DNA of 64,000 nucleotides from Pyrobaculum oguniense TE7 (GCA_000247545.1 CP003316.1:1769233-1833232), one strand, 5' to 3'; counted from the first letter of the stretch, positions 27,907-37,066 are shown. Notes: a model not told the origin generated them from the sequence alone. Numbers and translations: made by a program.

Positions 27907-29066
27907 ATGACAGTGTTAAGTATATTAATATATTTATTTGCTAAGGTATCCCAGCTATGTGTTTTCCTTATTATTGCTGAGTTTTCTGATAAAATCTTCT
28001 CGATATCTTCCCAATTCTGTATTAGATATTTTACATTGTTCATAAAGCTCTTTATGTCATTGTATATAAAGAGACCTTTTCTAAACCATATTTTGAATTC
28101 TGTTATGTCCGTCGTTAAGACAGGCCTTCCGCATGCCAGTGCTTCTATTATTTTGAGGGGAGTTGCATAACTTATTAGCCCCTTCTTAAAGGGTGCTACA
28201 AGGGCGTTTGTAGCTGAGATGAAAAAAGGCATCTTTTCGTAGGGCTGTGGCGGGTATGTATGTATACGTGCCTGGAGTTGTAGCGCCTTTATCATGCCCA
28301 TTAGTTTTTGGTAGTAGTACTTGCCATGGGAATATCCTACAATTACTATATCTACTTTTATGTTTTTCTCATTGAGCTTCTTCACTGCGTATATCACTGG
28401 CTCGATTTCTTGCCATACGTCTATTGACCCTTGGAGCAATAGCGTAAAGTTCTCCGTGTCGAGTCCTATTGCCTTCCTCGCCTGCGCCATGTCCATGGGG
28501 CGGAACTTTTCGGCGTCCACGCCGTTGGGAATTACGGAAATCGGCTTGTCTATTATGGACTTGAGGAAGTGCCTTAGCCCGTACGAAGGCACTACTATGT
28601 GCGTTGAGTCTTTCAGCGCCGGGTAGACTATGCGGAATGTCCCTTCTCTGACCACGAATTTTGCAATATCTGACTTGTAATATGCCGCTGCGGATTCGGG
28701 GTAGTGGTCTACGTAATCGTATATGGCGGGCTTCTTGTACCGTTTGGCCAACTTTGTCGCGATAAGACTTGGCAGAATGTTTGCATGTATTACCGTGTCG
28801 GCTTGTGGCACCGCTTTTTTCAAAGCGGCGTAGATGCTTGGAGCATTAACGACGTAGTATATGCCTAGGTTTTTTACGCCTAACCCCCTGTAGGTTACCG
28901 GGATGTGTGGAAAGTCGCGGAGTTTATCTTTAGCATGCGGGTGCTTAGGGTAGTACAGCAACATCACCTCGTATTTTCGGGATAGGCGACTGGCTATGTG
29001 GTAAATTCTGTTAGGAATGGGATGGCGCAGTATATCGTTGGGAGGTATCACTAAAACCCTATTCAT
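27903..29066 (-). CDS. glycosyltransferase family 4
   Basis: 387 residues. Opens VLVIPPNDILRHPIPNRIYH; the C-domain has VIPNGVDAEKF, LLLQGSIDVWQE, VIVGYSHGKYY, and FKKGLISYATPLKIIEALACGRPV, the donor-binding E-containing helix. First gene of the wecB operon. Base composition is more GC-rich at its 5' end than in the rest of the island, so the compositional boundary falls inside or beside it. Confidence 0.88.
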   Translation of the reverse strand: MNRVLVIPPNDILRHPIPNRIYHIASRLSRKYEVMLLYYPKHPHAKDKLRDFPHIPVTYRGLGVKNLGIYYVVNAPSIYAALKKAVPQADTVIHANILPSLIATKLAKRYKKPAIYDYVDHYPESAAAYYKSDIAKFVVREGTFRIVYPALKDSTHIVVPSYGLRHFLKSIIDKPISVIPNGVDAEKFRPMDMAQARKAIGLDTENFTLLLQGSIDVWQEIEPVIYAVKKLNEKNIKVDIVIVGYSHGKYYYQKLMGMIKALQLQARIHTYPPQPYEKMPFFISATNALVAPFKKGLISYATPLKIIEALACGRPVLTTDITEFKIWFRKGLFIYNDIKSFMNNVKYLIQNWEDIEKILSENSAIIRKTHSWDTLANKYINILNTVI

Positions 29067-29076
29067 TTCAAGCGAA

Positions 29077-29256
29077 TTAAACCGGTAGAGCCCATAGCTT
29101 GTAGTGCACGGGTATTATCACGGTGGACCTCGGCAGATGCCCGCCGTCCTCCCTTATGCCCCAGCCCCTCCTCAGCCAACCCCTCGCCTTCCAGTAATAC
29201 GCCAAGGGGACGCCGAAGTGGAGCGCCGCTAGGGCTAGGCCCAGCTCGAAGAGCAT
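29077..29256 (-). pseudogene. N-terminal fragment of a membrane-anchored GT2
   Basis: 59 residues from ATG 29256: TM helix (LFELGLALAALHFGVPLAYYW), basic linker (ARGWLRRGW), then STVIIPVHY where an intact GT2 has VIIPVYNE and the catalytic domain. Cut off at the first strand, just upstream of the wecB operon. Confidence 0.5.
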
Positions 29257-29402
29257 AGCCGTCGGCGTGTCCTAGGTCGGCGGCGCGGCGATGTGGAGGC
29301 GGCGCGGGCTACTGCCGCATCCCAAGCGGAGCCGCTACAACGCCGCCGCGTAGCCGGCGGCGGTTGGCTTCTCCAGGCGCTCTAGGCCAGGACGGCGTGT
29401 GC

Positions 29403-29951
29403 TCACCCGCCTTTCAACCCCTCCTTCAAGACGCCCAGCGCCTCCTCAAGCTCCGTGGTCCACTTGACCCTTTGTCTGAGCGAGTCGGCGCGTCTCGCGA
29501 CCTCCCTCACCAGTCCCACCACTGCCGCCGCGGCCTCCTCCCTCGTGCGGAATTTCGAGAGGGCCATGTCCGGATCAGGCCCATTGTATTGATAGTCGTG
29601 TAAATCAAGCGCCATGCTAGTAACAAACTGTATTCCCTGATGGCCCACCTCCTCCAGCATCTGCGACAGCCTCACCATCCTTGTCGTAGGCACCCTCGGC
29701 ACTGCCCTCTCGACGAGCCACTTCCTCTCCTCGTCTGTTTTGGCTATCTGGGTAAGTTTGTCTAGCTCTAGTCTAAGAAGGGAGGCTAACAATGCCCGCC
29801 AAGCCTGGAAGGCCTTCCCCGCGGCGTTTCTCACGAGGCCCCTCTGCAGAAATTCAAGAGCAAGCCTAGCCTCTACGAGGGCTTCCAACAGCCTAGCCGC
29901 GGCGTAGTCCTCAGAAGTAGGCTTGGGGAGGGGCTTTTCAAGAACTTCCAC
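29403..29951 (-). CDS. PaREP1 family protein
   Basis: 182 residues, nearly identical to the copy at 5399 (KPLPKPTSEDYAAARLL, LLASLLRLELDKL, LDLHDYQYNGPDP, WTTELEEALG). GTG 29951 chosen over TTG 29966 because TTTTAAAC lies 23-25 bp upstream. Its usual ATPase partner upstream is reduced to a 20-residue stub (29994-30059). Function as for the family: unknown, helical, HEPN-like by inference. Confidence 0.85.
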   Translation of the reverse strand: MEVLEKPLPKPTSEDYAAARLLEALVEARLALEFLQRGLVRNAAGKAFQAWRALLASLLRLELDKLTQIAKTDEERKWLVERAVPRVPTTRMVRLSQMLEEVGHQGIQFVTSMALDLHDYQYNGPDPDMALSKFRTREEAAAAVVGLVREVARRADSLRQRVKWTTELEEALGVLKEGLKGG

Positions 29952-29993
29952 GTCCACGTATGTCAACTAGTTTAAAAGCTGATGCGCCGTAGC

Positions 29994-30059
29994 CTACGCC
30001 CCCTCCAGCGCCTTCCTCACGGCCTCTCTGTGCAACGGCGTCTGCCAAGCCGCTCGTCG
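29994..30059 (-). pseudogene. C-terminal stub of the PaREP-associated ATPase
   Basis: Minus strand reads AAWQTPLHREAVRKALEGA and TAG, the exact tail of the ATPase family. The rest of the ATPase is gone, replaced by the gene at 30111. The spacer to PaREP1 is the same as at 5357-5398. Confidence 0.8.
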
Positions 30060-30110
30060 GCCGGTCCTCGGCCTCCTTGAATGGCCCTAAGCCCCTCACA
30101 GCGCCGGCCG

Positions 30111-31136
30111 TCAGCTCCTCCTGGTTAGCTCTTGTTTTAACGCGTCGCCTAGCGCGTCGACGTAGTCAGCCCATATCAAGTATCCTTTACTCTCCAGCGC
30201 CTTCCGCACGGCCTCCCCTGAGGCGTATCTGAAGGCGCGGCCTAGGGCCTCCCTCAGCGCCTCTACGGCCGCCTCGTGGGCTTTAGCCGGCGGCGAGGCC
30301 CTTCTGGGGTAGAGCAGCATCAGCTCCCCCATGCGGCTTCGCCTCACATCCACCTCGTAGCTCTTCTTGAGGTATTCCTTAACGGCGGCGCGCGCTTCCT
30401 TGAGTGCTCTCCTCAAGCCCGGGGCCCCGGCCAGCCTCCTGTACTCCTCGGGGGCTAGGGCGTATAGGTCCTTCGCGATTTGCCGGGGCCACGGGTTGTA
30501 CCACAAGGGTATCGCGTTGGGGAGGTCCAGGGCGTAGTTGCGCGAGGCCTTTACCCAAGCCACGAGGTCGCTCAGCGCGTATTGCCTCACCCCCGCGTAG
30601 GTGGCCGCCTTGAGGTGGGTGGCCGCGGCTTGTCTGTACAGCTCTCTTGCCAGCTGGCGGAGGCAGTCGGCGGCCTCCTCCGACGCGGCTAGCTGGTAGA
30701 AGCTGTCCACCGGCTCCTCGCCTATGTAGCCCCTGGGCTCCGCGATGACTGCGGCCGGCTCGGCGGTTATGCCCAAGGCCCTGGGCACCTCCTCGTCCGA
30801 GTATATGTCTACGTCCACGCCTAGCTCGGCTGGTCCCAGCGCGGCCTCAATGCTGAGGGTCACGCCGCGGGGCAAATTGGGGGCCTCCTTGTCTAGCTCC
30901 TCGGCGAGGGCCTTCACGGCGCCTTCCGCCTCGTCGAGCGCGTTGGGTATATCCACCTTGACCTCTCTGCACTTCCCCACGGCCGGGTGCCTGCGCCAGA
31001 GGCAAGCCTTTTGGCTCTTCACCTCTCCAACCTTGTCAATCGCTATGACTGTGCCTATCCCCAAGTAGAGAGCCGCCTTCCTGGCGCTTCTCGGCTTGAG
31101 GCCTGCCCGCGGCCTGAAGAGCTTGATTATCAACAT
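30111..31136 (-). CDS. uncharacterised protein
   Basis: 341 residues, Ala/Leu/Glu-rich, no signal peptide or TM. Two parts: an N-terminal mixed region with CLWRRHPAVGKCREVKVDIP and VTLSIEAALGPAELGVDVDIYSD, and a helical C-terminal region from about 160 (ASEEAADCLRQLARELYRQAAAT). A TATATTAATT-type box about 25-30 bp before ATG 31136 supports the start, although it overlaps the nuclease-like ORF by 100 bp. Later starts (e.g. at KSQKACLW) are possible. I do not recognise the family. Confidence 0.55.
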   Translation of the reverse strand: MLIIKLFRPRAGLKPRSARKAALYLGIGTVIAIDKVGEVKSQKACLWRRHPAVGKCREVKVDIPNALDEAEGAVKALAEELDKEAPNLPRGVTLSIEAALGPAELGVDVDIYSDEEVPRALGITAEPAAVIAEPRGYIGEEPVDSFYQLAASEEAADCLRQLARELYRQAAATHLKAATYAGVRQYALSDLVAWVKASRNYALDLPNAIPLWYNPWPRQIAKDLYALAPEEYRRLAGAPGLRRALKEARAAVKEYLKKSYEVDVRRSRMGELMLLYPRRASPPAKAHEAAVEALREALGRAFRYASGEAVRKALESKGYLIWADYVDALGDALKQELTRRS

Positions 31137-31701
31137 ATCCCTTGTAGATCTGATCGGCGCAATTAATATCTATACTGTCACGGTGCGTCCCCCCGCGTCT
31201 AGTCTCAGAGACGTGTTGAGGGATATGTGAGGTATCTCCATCGATTGTCATAACCCATTTCAACTCCCTTGGTGAAGCTACTTCGCGAAGAACGGCGTTG
31301 ACCTCATTTAATATGCCCCTGCGTATCTTCTCCAGCGCTGTTGGGACGGCCTCTCGTGGAATTATCACGAAAACGTAAAAGTCGTCTGGAGCTTCTGGTC
31401 TGGTTTGGAGAATTTTCGCTATAGTAGAAACAATTTTTTGAATTAAAGATCGGCCCACTGTGGCGCCGGAGCTCACACAAAGCTTCGCCTCGATAAGCAC
31501 GTGGCGTTTCTCCGTGCGTATATAGAGGTCGGTCCAGGGCTTTAAGCCGGCGAATTTCTTCTCCTCAGTGCATATAAAGTCTGAAACTGCACCTAGTTTT
31601 TCAATGAATGTCTTAATTCTATCGCGATTTTTCTCGTAAAACTCTTTGTGATTTTTATCGAATTGAGCCAAGCAGTTCACAGCTTGGTCTACTACGGACA
31701 T
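31036..31701 (-). CDS. PD-(D/E)xK nuclease-like protein, C-terminus uncertain
   Basis: 221 residues. Residues 55-75 (WTDLYIRTEKRHVLIEAKL) fit the nuclease core: Asp58, Glu71, Lys73 with a strand between. Flanking helices (KEFYEKNRDRIKTFIEKLG; LIQKIVSTIAKILQ) fit the fold. After residue ~165 the composition changes and the last 33 residues overlap the next gene in another frame, so the true C-terminus may be lost. Possibly a restriction- or repair-type nuclease. Confidence 0.55.
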   Translation of the reverse strand: MSVVDQAVNCLAQFDKNHKEFYEKNRDRIKTFIEKLGAVSDFICTEEKKFAGLKPWTDLYIRTEKRHVLIEAKLCVSSGATVGRSLIQKIVSTIAKILQTRPEAPDDFYVFVIIPREAVPTALEKIRRGILNEVNAVLREVASPRELKWVMTIDGDTSHIPQHVSETRRGGTHRDSIDINCADQIYKGYVDNQALQAAGRPQAEKRQEGGSLLGDRHSHSD

Positions 31702-31927
31702 ATATCGCCTTGCGAACCCGGCGTCATGGCCTCGCCCTTGTGCGCTTCAAGCGCCTCCACGCGCTCATTGAGCTCGATTTTCCCTATCTCTTTTCGTTTC
31801 ATGGGCAATTGCGTATGGTGCGCCAAGGTTGACCTCTGGCCTCCGCTAACGGCCACAGCGATTGTGCAAGGCGCTTGAACCACCTCGGCTGTCGTTGAGT
31901 ACTTGAAACACGATGGCAAATCCACGT

Positions 31928-32287
31928 TTACGGCTCAACTAATTTTAATTTGTATCTCCTGGGGGTGTTTATCCACTGTAGGCCGAGCGCCACCGCCTTT
32001 TCTTCATCTATTTCAACTCCCTTGGCGCGGGCTATGGCCATGCCTATTGCCTTTGCTAAGAGGCGGAGGGGCGTGGTGAGGGCGAGGATTTTCTCGGCAA
32101 CTGTCTTTAGGGCTTGGGCGAGGGCTTGCGACTTTATCCTCCCGCCCCTCCTTAGGTATAGGATGGAGGCGTCTACCAGTGCTCTGGCGGCGGGGTCCAG
32201 TCTATGCCAAACCCCTCTGCGCAACGCGCGGCTTTTAAGCGCCTTAAGCGTCAAAAGCGTAGGCACAAACCCCGCCGCCAAGAGCAT
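31928..32287 (-). CDS. uncharacterised small protein
   Basis: 119 residues from ATG 32287, chosen because a TTTAAAAATTTTT box lies about 24 bp upstream; the frame itself opens further back at 32437 with an unlikely N-terminus. LLAAGFVPTLLTLKALKSRAL is mildly hydrophobic, then SILYLRRGGRIKSQALAQALKTVAEKIL and a basic tail ending YKLKLVEP. Not recognised. Confidence 0.5.
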   Translation of the reverse strand: MLLAAGFVPTLLTLKALKSRALRRGVWHRLDPAARALVDASILYLRRGGRIKSQALAQALKTVAEKILALTTPLRLLAKAIGMAIARAKGVEIDEEKAVALGLQWINTPRRYKLKLVEP

Positions 32288-33527
32288 GTCTAGAAAAAGC
32301 GAGGCGTTTAAAAATTTTTGCAGCGTCTTTGCTGGCTGTCTGGCGTACAGCCCCTCCCGCCGGCGGCCACCTTCAGCTCTCAGCAACTCGGCGTTCTGCT
32401 TCTGCCCAGGGGCCTCGATGATCTGTGTTGTGGCCACGTCTCGACGGCGTCGGTGGCTGTCTTGCGTCGACCCAAAAGAATCCGTCGTCGCGTCCTCTGG
32501 CAGTCGCCGATGTGCTATGCGTGGAGGAGTTCGGCGCAGTTGAGGTGCTGGACGGCACTGCGCTGGGGGATGCTGGACCTCGGCGCCGGCCCGCGGCGGG
32601 GGGCTTTGTTTTTAGACGGCCCAATATGGGGGCCTTTTTTGGCGCTTCGCACTGCGGTCTCTGCTGAGTCTTATTCGGCGTGGGTCAGCGCTGTGGTCTT
32701 GGGCGGCTTCCGGTGGTTGCGCCGCGGCGGTGGGCGGGGCTTCTCGTGGGCTGCGGGGGCTGTGCATGCCTGTCTGCGGCGCGGTGGGCTTGGTGTGGGT
32801 TGGTTGGCTGAGGCTTTGGCTGTTTTTGCTGGTGGTGGAGGTGCGTGGGGGTGCTGTGAGGATGCCTTGATCCGTAGCTGGGCCCTCGGCAGGTCTGGGG
32901 CTTTTGTTGGTGGCAGCGGCGTCGTGCTTGGGCTTGTTCCTGAAGCCGTGGTGTTTTTTGTGAGGGGTTTGCTGAGATCGCCTTGGAGGGGTCTGCGTGC
33001 TGCGGGGTGTGGGTAAGCGCCGTCGTAGGTACATCGTTTTGCTGCCTTGGGGTTGGGGCTACGGTTTGTGTGGATGGAGGGTTGGTGTCTAGTGCCCTTC
33101 TTGGGGTTGTGTGGAAAGTGCTTGGGGTGATCGGCGGAGATGGGGTGGTGGGGGCTAGGCGTGGGTTGTGGGTGGTTGGGGCGGGCTGTGGCGTATGGTG
33201 CCGGCTCCTGGGGCGGCGGTGGTGGAGAGATTCATTAGGGGCGTTTACGCCGGACGCTCTGCGCAAGGCGGCGAGCGCTTTGGGAGAGCTGTTCTTGACA
33301 GGTTAGATTTTTGACGGCTCCGGGTGGGGAGAGTGGTTGGCAGTTTTGCAGTGTCCCTCGGCGGCGTGGTCTAAGGGGGTCTCGGGTATGTTTCTTTATG
33401 GGTGGTTGCTTAGCGGTTTGACGGCTGTTTGTGGGTCGTGTGCTGGGGCGTAGATGCCGAGGGGTTCCGCTGTCGTTTGCGCCGTCCTTGTGGGCGTCGT
33501 CGCTGAGCTGGTTTTGGTGCCTGCTCT
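32288..33527. other. G+T-rich (top strand) tract without a credible gene
   Basis: From about 32640 to 33480 the top strand is dominated by G and T (GTGGGTTGGTTGGCTGAGG-type runs). Long frames exist on both strands, but they encode low-complexity Gly/Val/Trp/Arg or Pro/Thr/His/Gln sequence, as expected of skewed non-coding DNA. No start/promoter pair or domain recognised. Confidence 0.5.
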
Positions 33528-34070
33528 TTACTTTAGCTGCTCTTTCAGAGCTCTCAGCGCCTCCTCCAGCTCTGTGGTCCATTTTACCCTAGCCTTCAGC
33601 GCCTCGGCCCGCCTCGTCAGCTCTGCGACTAGCAGGACTACGTCTTTCGCCGCCTCTGCCCTAGTGCGGTACATGCTGACGGCGAGGTCTGGGTCGGGGC
33701 CGTTGTACTGGTACTCGTGTAGATTAAGTGCCTTATCAGTCCACGGCGATATACCGGTGTGCCCAATCTCCTCCAGCAGTTGGGAAAGGGTCTTCATCCT
33801 CGTGGTCGGGATCCTGGGGACGGCCCTCTCCATAAGCCACCTCTTCTCCTCTTCTGTCTTTGCCGCTTGTAACAACTTGTCCAGCTCAAGCCTCAGCAGT
33901 GCGGCTAACAACGCCTTCCACGCCTGGAAAGCCTTACCCGCGGCGTTTCTCACGAGGCCCCTCTCCAGAAATTCAAGAGCGAGCCTAGCCTCGACGAGGG
34001 CCTCAAGGAGCCTAGCCGCGGCGTAGTCCTCGGCGGTGGGCTTAGGGAGGGGCTTTTCGAGGATCTCCAC
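33528..34070 (-). CDS. PaREP1 family protein (paired with intact ATPase)
   Basis: 180 residues: KPLPKPTAEDYAAARLL, AWKALLAALLRLELDKLLQ, ALNLHEYQYNGPDPD and WTTELEEALRALKEQ. GTG 34070 preferred over TTG 34085 for the same TATA spacing as in the other copies. Downstream of the ATPase 34116-35120 on the same strand with 45 bp between; this is the one module in the window with both genes open. Two-component ATPase plus HEPN-like helical protein, role unknown. Confidence 0.85.
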   Translation of the reverse strand: MEILEKPLPKPTAEDYAAARLLEALVEARLALEFLERGLVRNAAGKAFQAWKALLAALLRLELDKLLQAAKTEEEKRWLMERAVPRIPTTRMKTLSQLLEEIGHTGISPWTDKALNLHEYQYNGPDPDLAVSMYRTRAEAAKDVVLLVAELTRRAEALKARVKWTTELEEALRALKEQLK

Positions 34071-34115
34071 GTCCACGTATGTCAACTAGTTTAAAAGCTA
34101 CTACGTTGAAACCCG

Positions 34116-35120
34116 CTAGGCGCCCTCTAGGGCCTTTCTTACCGCCTCCCGGTGGAGGGGGGTCTGCCAGGCGATATCTTTACCTATGCCGAGCTCGGGA
34201 TCCCTCTCTGGCGGTTCTTCGCCTATCCAAAAGCGGGGGTCTCTCTCGTATATGTTGTATACGACGAGGTTTCTCGCGATCAACTCGTCTATTAGCTCCC
34301 TCGGCGCGTCTGGGCTCCAGAGGGCGTCGGGGTCCTCCACCGCCTTCTCAAGCCAGTGACGCCATCTGGCAACGAAGTCCGGCGTTAGCTCTTTACGCCG
34401 CATAAGCCTCCTCAGCACCTCCTCCACATCCCACTTCGCCTCGTAGAGCTCGCTCAGCAGGTGGGGATTGCCCCCCGTCACGCGCCATACCTCCTCGAAG
34501 GGGGGCTTATCGCCGGGTATCTGGTCGTAGAGTTTCTTAAACCCCTCTTTCGGCAGATTCCACATGGGGAGAAGATCCGCCCACCGATGCCTCCCGATCT
34601 CCCGCCTGGTGACGCCTTCGCTCGTCGCCACGACGGCGACTATGGCGTCTACGCTTCTTGGCGGGTATTCAATGAGGCCGAGGAGGGCTTTGACGTACTT
34701 CGCCGCCTCCCCCAGCCCTATTGCTTGGAACACGTCGTCGGCGAGGACGGCCACCCTCCTCTTCATCCTCTCGATGAGGAGCTTTGTGAGGTCGATGGCG
34801 AGGGTGGCGAGCCACGCCTCCGCATCTCCCAGAACGCCCGCCGCGGCCTCCGCCAGCCTCCTCGCCACCTCCTTCACGTCGGTATACGCCTCGAAGTACC
34901 TGTGCAGAGGGTCGACGTATATTACGTGAAACCCCAGCTCCCTAAGCAACACGGCAGACTGCCTAAGCCACGCCGTCTTGCCGCAACCCTCCGGCCCGAA
35001 CACGACTTTGGGAAGTCTTGTGCTCCTCTCCGCCCACTCCTCCATCTTCTTAAGCGCCAATTCCCTGTCTACGAACTCCACCTCTAGGCCGGGGGTTAGT
35101 GATAGCTTGATCCTCTTCAC
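34116..35120 (-). CDS. AAA-type archaeal ATPase (PaREP-associated)
   Basis: 334 residues. Walker A GPEGCGKT (42-49), Walker B VAVLADD (123-129), VVATSEG, RHRW, TGGNP (215-219), tail AWQTPLHREAVRKALE. GTG 35120 with GTATTTAAAG about 24 bp upstream. Co-directional with the PaREP1 gene that follows. The pairing repeats at 4348-5947 and, with the ATPase deleted, at 29403-30059, which argues that the two proteins work together. Target unknown. Confidence 0.87.
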   Translation of the reverse strand: MKRIKLSLTPGLEVEFVDRELALKKMEEWAERSTRLPKVVFGPEGCGKTAWLRQSAVLLRELGFHVIYVDPLHRYFEAYTDVKEVARRLAEAAAGVLGDAEAWLATLAIDLTKLLIERMKRRVAVLADDVFQAIGLGEAAKYVKALLGLIEYPPRSVDAIVAVVATSEGVTRREIGRHRWADLLPMWNLPKEGFKKLYDQIPGDKPPFEEVWRVTGGNPHLLSELYEAKWDVEEVLRRLMRRKELTPDFVARWRHWLEKAVEDPDALWSPDAPRELIDELIARNLVVYNIYERDPRFWIGEEPPERDPELGIGKDIAWQTPLHREAVRKALEGA

Positions 35121-35360
35121 GAGGTACTTTGGCTTATCGCTTTAAATACTCATACAACGGCGATCTCGCGTGGTCCAACTCCTATCTCAACGTGCCCAGC
35201 GCCTTCCCAATTCTGCTTAGCCCCCTTTTGCGGATTGTCGCGCCTTGTCGCCACCTTTGCCGGCGCAGGCTACGGCCTCTGTGCAGAGCATTGAGGGGGT
35301 ATCCCATCGTTAGGGGTGTGCTGGCGCCGTAGTGACCTGCACCCGGAATCTGCCGAATCT

Positions 35361-35686
35361 TTAAGCGCGCGTCCTCGGCGCTGCTTTTAACGCGTCTGAT
35401 GGCTTGAGGTTGTGGTTTAGCAAGTACTTCGCCGCTTGTTTGTACTCCTCCTCGCCCAGCTCAATTATGGAGATATACGGCACTATGGCTGTGTCTATGA
35501 GGTCGTTGTTTTATACGGGATTCCGTATTTCTTCTTTGAGGCGTACAACAATTCGTCGAGGACAAGTACGTCGGTGTATGGCTTGTATCTGTCAGATATG
35601 TAGAAGTTCTCGTACATGGTCCTAGTGTTGGGGTCCGCCACCGTGTTGAGGTGTATGAGGAGCGGCGAGTCTGTGAAGACTTTCAC
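35361..35686 (-). pseudogene. vapC: VapC-type PIN toxin, frameshifted and truncated
   Basis: First frame: MKVFTDSPLLIHLNTVAD (PIN N-terminal Asp strand), DVLVLDELLYASKKKYGI. At about 35510 the frame shifts and continues NDLIDTAIVPYISIIELGEEEY, AAKYLLNHNLKPSDAL, then diverges and stops before the final PIN Asp motif. So at least one frameshift plus loss of the C-terminus; ribonuclease activity is unlikely. Start overlaps the vapB stop by 4 bp. Confidence 0.75.
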
Positions 35687-35952
35687 TCGAACTCCTCTTC
35701 GATGGAGGTTTTGGCTAGGTCGCCGGGTCTGGGCTCCTTCCTTGTTGGGATGCCGGCAAGCTCCTCGGCGTGAGCTCTCAGAATCTCCCTAAGCTTGTCC
35801 GCGTCTACACTCCTCTTGGCGGGTCTGATCACTATGACGTCGCTGACCTCGGCTATCACCTCGTCGCCCTCGTCGATGCCCAATGCCTCGCGGATCTGCT
35901 TTGGCAAGACAATACGGCCTCTTTCCCCAACCCTCAACCTCAACGTGCCCAT
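35683..35952 (-). CDS. vapB: VapB-type AbrB/MazE antitoxin
   Basis: 89 residues. Swapped-hairpin AbrB domain: LRLRVGERGRIVLPKQIREALGI, GDEVIAEVSDVIVIRP; C-terminal charged tail for toxin binding. ATG 35952 with GTTTAAATACC about 24 bp upstream. Intact, while the overlapping VapC is broken. Would bind its own promoter in intact systems. Confidence 0.85.
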   Translation of the reverse strand: MGTLRLRVGERGRIVLPKQIREALGIDEGDEVIAEVSDVIVIRPAKRSVDADKLREILRAHAEELAGIPTRKEPRPGDLAKTSIEEEFE

Positions 35953-35986
35953 GACGAGCCCAGTTTTTCGGTATTTAAACCTTGGT

Positions 35987-36505
35987 GCGAGCTGTCATAA
36001 GCGCCTGACTTGCGCTCGCCCTAACCGGTTCTATACGCCGTGCTGTCGCCGCCGATGTGCCTATAGTGATTGTTGCGAGGCGGTGCCTCGCATCGGTGGA
36101 TCTCCCGCTTTTGGCTTGTTTCTCCGCTCCAGTGGGTGCGGAGGACCCTATCGGCTTGGTGTGGCGTCGTATGCGGATCTACGCCGACGATCTTTGATGG
36201 GATTCCTCGGGCTCTGCCTGGACTGGACGGCCGTTTTAGACCGCGTGTATCTGCCAAGACCGTTGGCGGTCGATGGGTGCGGCGTCGAGGTAGCAAGAGA
36301 TGAGGTACCGCTTATCTGGGCAACGAAGGGGTTTTCCGAGTTCATCCCCTCTTTCTCCTCTTTAGTAGTCGTCTTAACGGACGCGTGTTTCTAAAGCTTG
36401 AACTCCTTCAGGACCATCCACTACGCCGATGATACACGGCGTAGTTCCAACTTTGAACAACTAACCCCCATAGTTAATCAATGTTAAATATTTGATCAAA
36501 GAAGA
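35987..36505. other. no supported gene; promoter at right end
   Basis: Shadow frames only. TTAAATATTTG at about 36484-36494 is a TATA-like box placed to start transcription near 36511, at the edge of a GC-rich structured segment. Confidence 0.5.
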
Positions 36506-36511
36506 TACATA

Positions 36512-36730
36512 GAGTTCTCTCGTGTCCCCCCACCCCGCCTCGGGCAGGGCGGGGAGGCCCAACAGCACGGGCCTTAGGCCGGGGAAGCCGCCGTCGGCGG
36601 GAGTATCCGGCCGAGGGGGTTAGCGCCGCTCCTGGCGCGGCTCTGCTCCGGGAGCCGAAAGGCGACCCGGAGCCCCGTGCCCCCCGGGGCGCCCGGAGAG
36701 CAGAAAGGGCGCATATAGCCGGCTAGAGCC
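36512..36730 (+). ncRNA. candidate structured RNA, possibly minimal (type T) RNase P RNA
   Basis: About 215 bp of very high GC downstream of a TATA box, non-coding, with successive self-complementary blocks: CCCCGCC..GGCGGGG, GGCCC..GGGCC, CCGCC-GTC-GGCGG, GCGCCGC..GCGGC-type, CTCCGGGAGCCG..CCCGGAG. GGGGAAGCC followed by the CCGCC/GGCGG stem resembles the RNase P CR-I/P4-P5 region, and AGCAGAAAGGGC near the 3' end resembles CR-V (ACAGAA). Pyrobaculum is known to carry a shortened RNase P RNA of about this size. SRP RNA or another structured RNA is possible; strand and ends are inferred. Confidence 0.4.
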
Positions 36731-36734
36731 GCGC

Positions 36735-37066
36735 TCCAGCTCGGGGCCTTGCAACGTTCCTTAGGCTCCGCGCATCGCGCTTTATGGCGGCGTCCCGCGG
36801 CTGGGTGAGGGCGGCTGTTGTGGGCTTAGATGGCGCCATTGAGTTATGTCTTGCGTGAACAGCGGGCGGGACCACGCTGCCGAGAATTCGATGGTCGACC
36901 GGGTAGGCGCGCGTTCTGGGGGCTCGTAGGGAAATCGCCGAGCGTCTAGGCGCTGATGGCGGGCGCTGGGGGTTTGAGGGGGCGCTGATGTCGGCGTCTG
37001 GTGGGATCATCGGGGCTGGGCCGCCGAGGCCCCAGCTGGAGGAAACGCTCCTAGGCCGCCGGACCG
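36735..37066. other. no supported gene
   Basis: GC-rich spacer; only shadow frames. Confidence 0.45.

Noticed and set aside
31692-31925. 77-residue minus-strand frame overlapping the nuclease-like start
   Set aside because: First 40 residues are not protein-like and no TATA box is placed for it; only the short end (KRKEIGKIELNERVEALEAH) looks plausible, too little to call.
32318-33266. Long frames on both strands of the G+T tract
   Set aside because: Low-complexity composition, overlapping on both strands, no promoter or domain.
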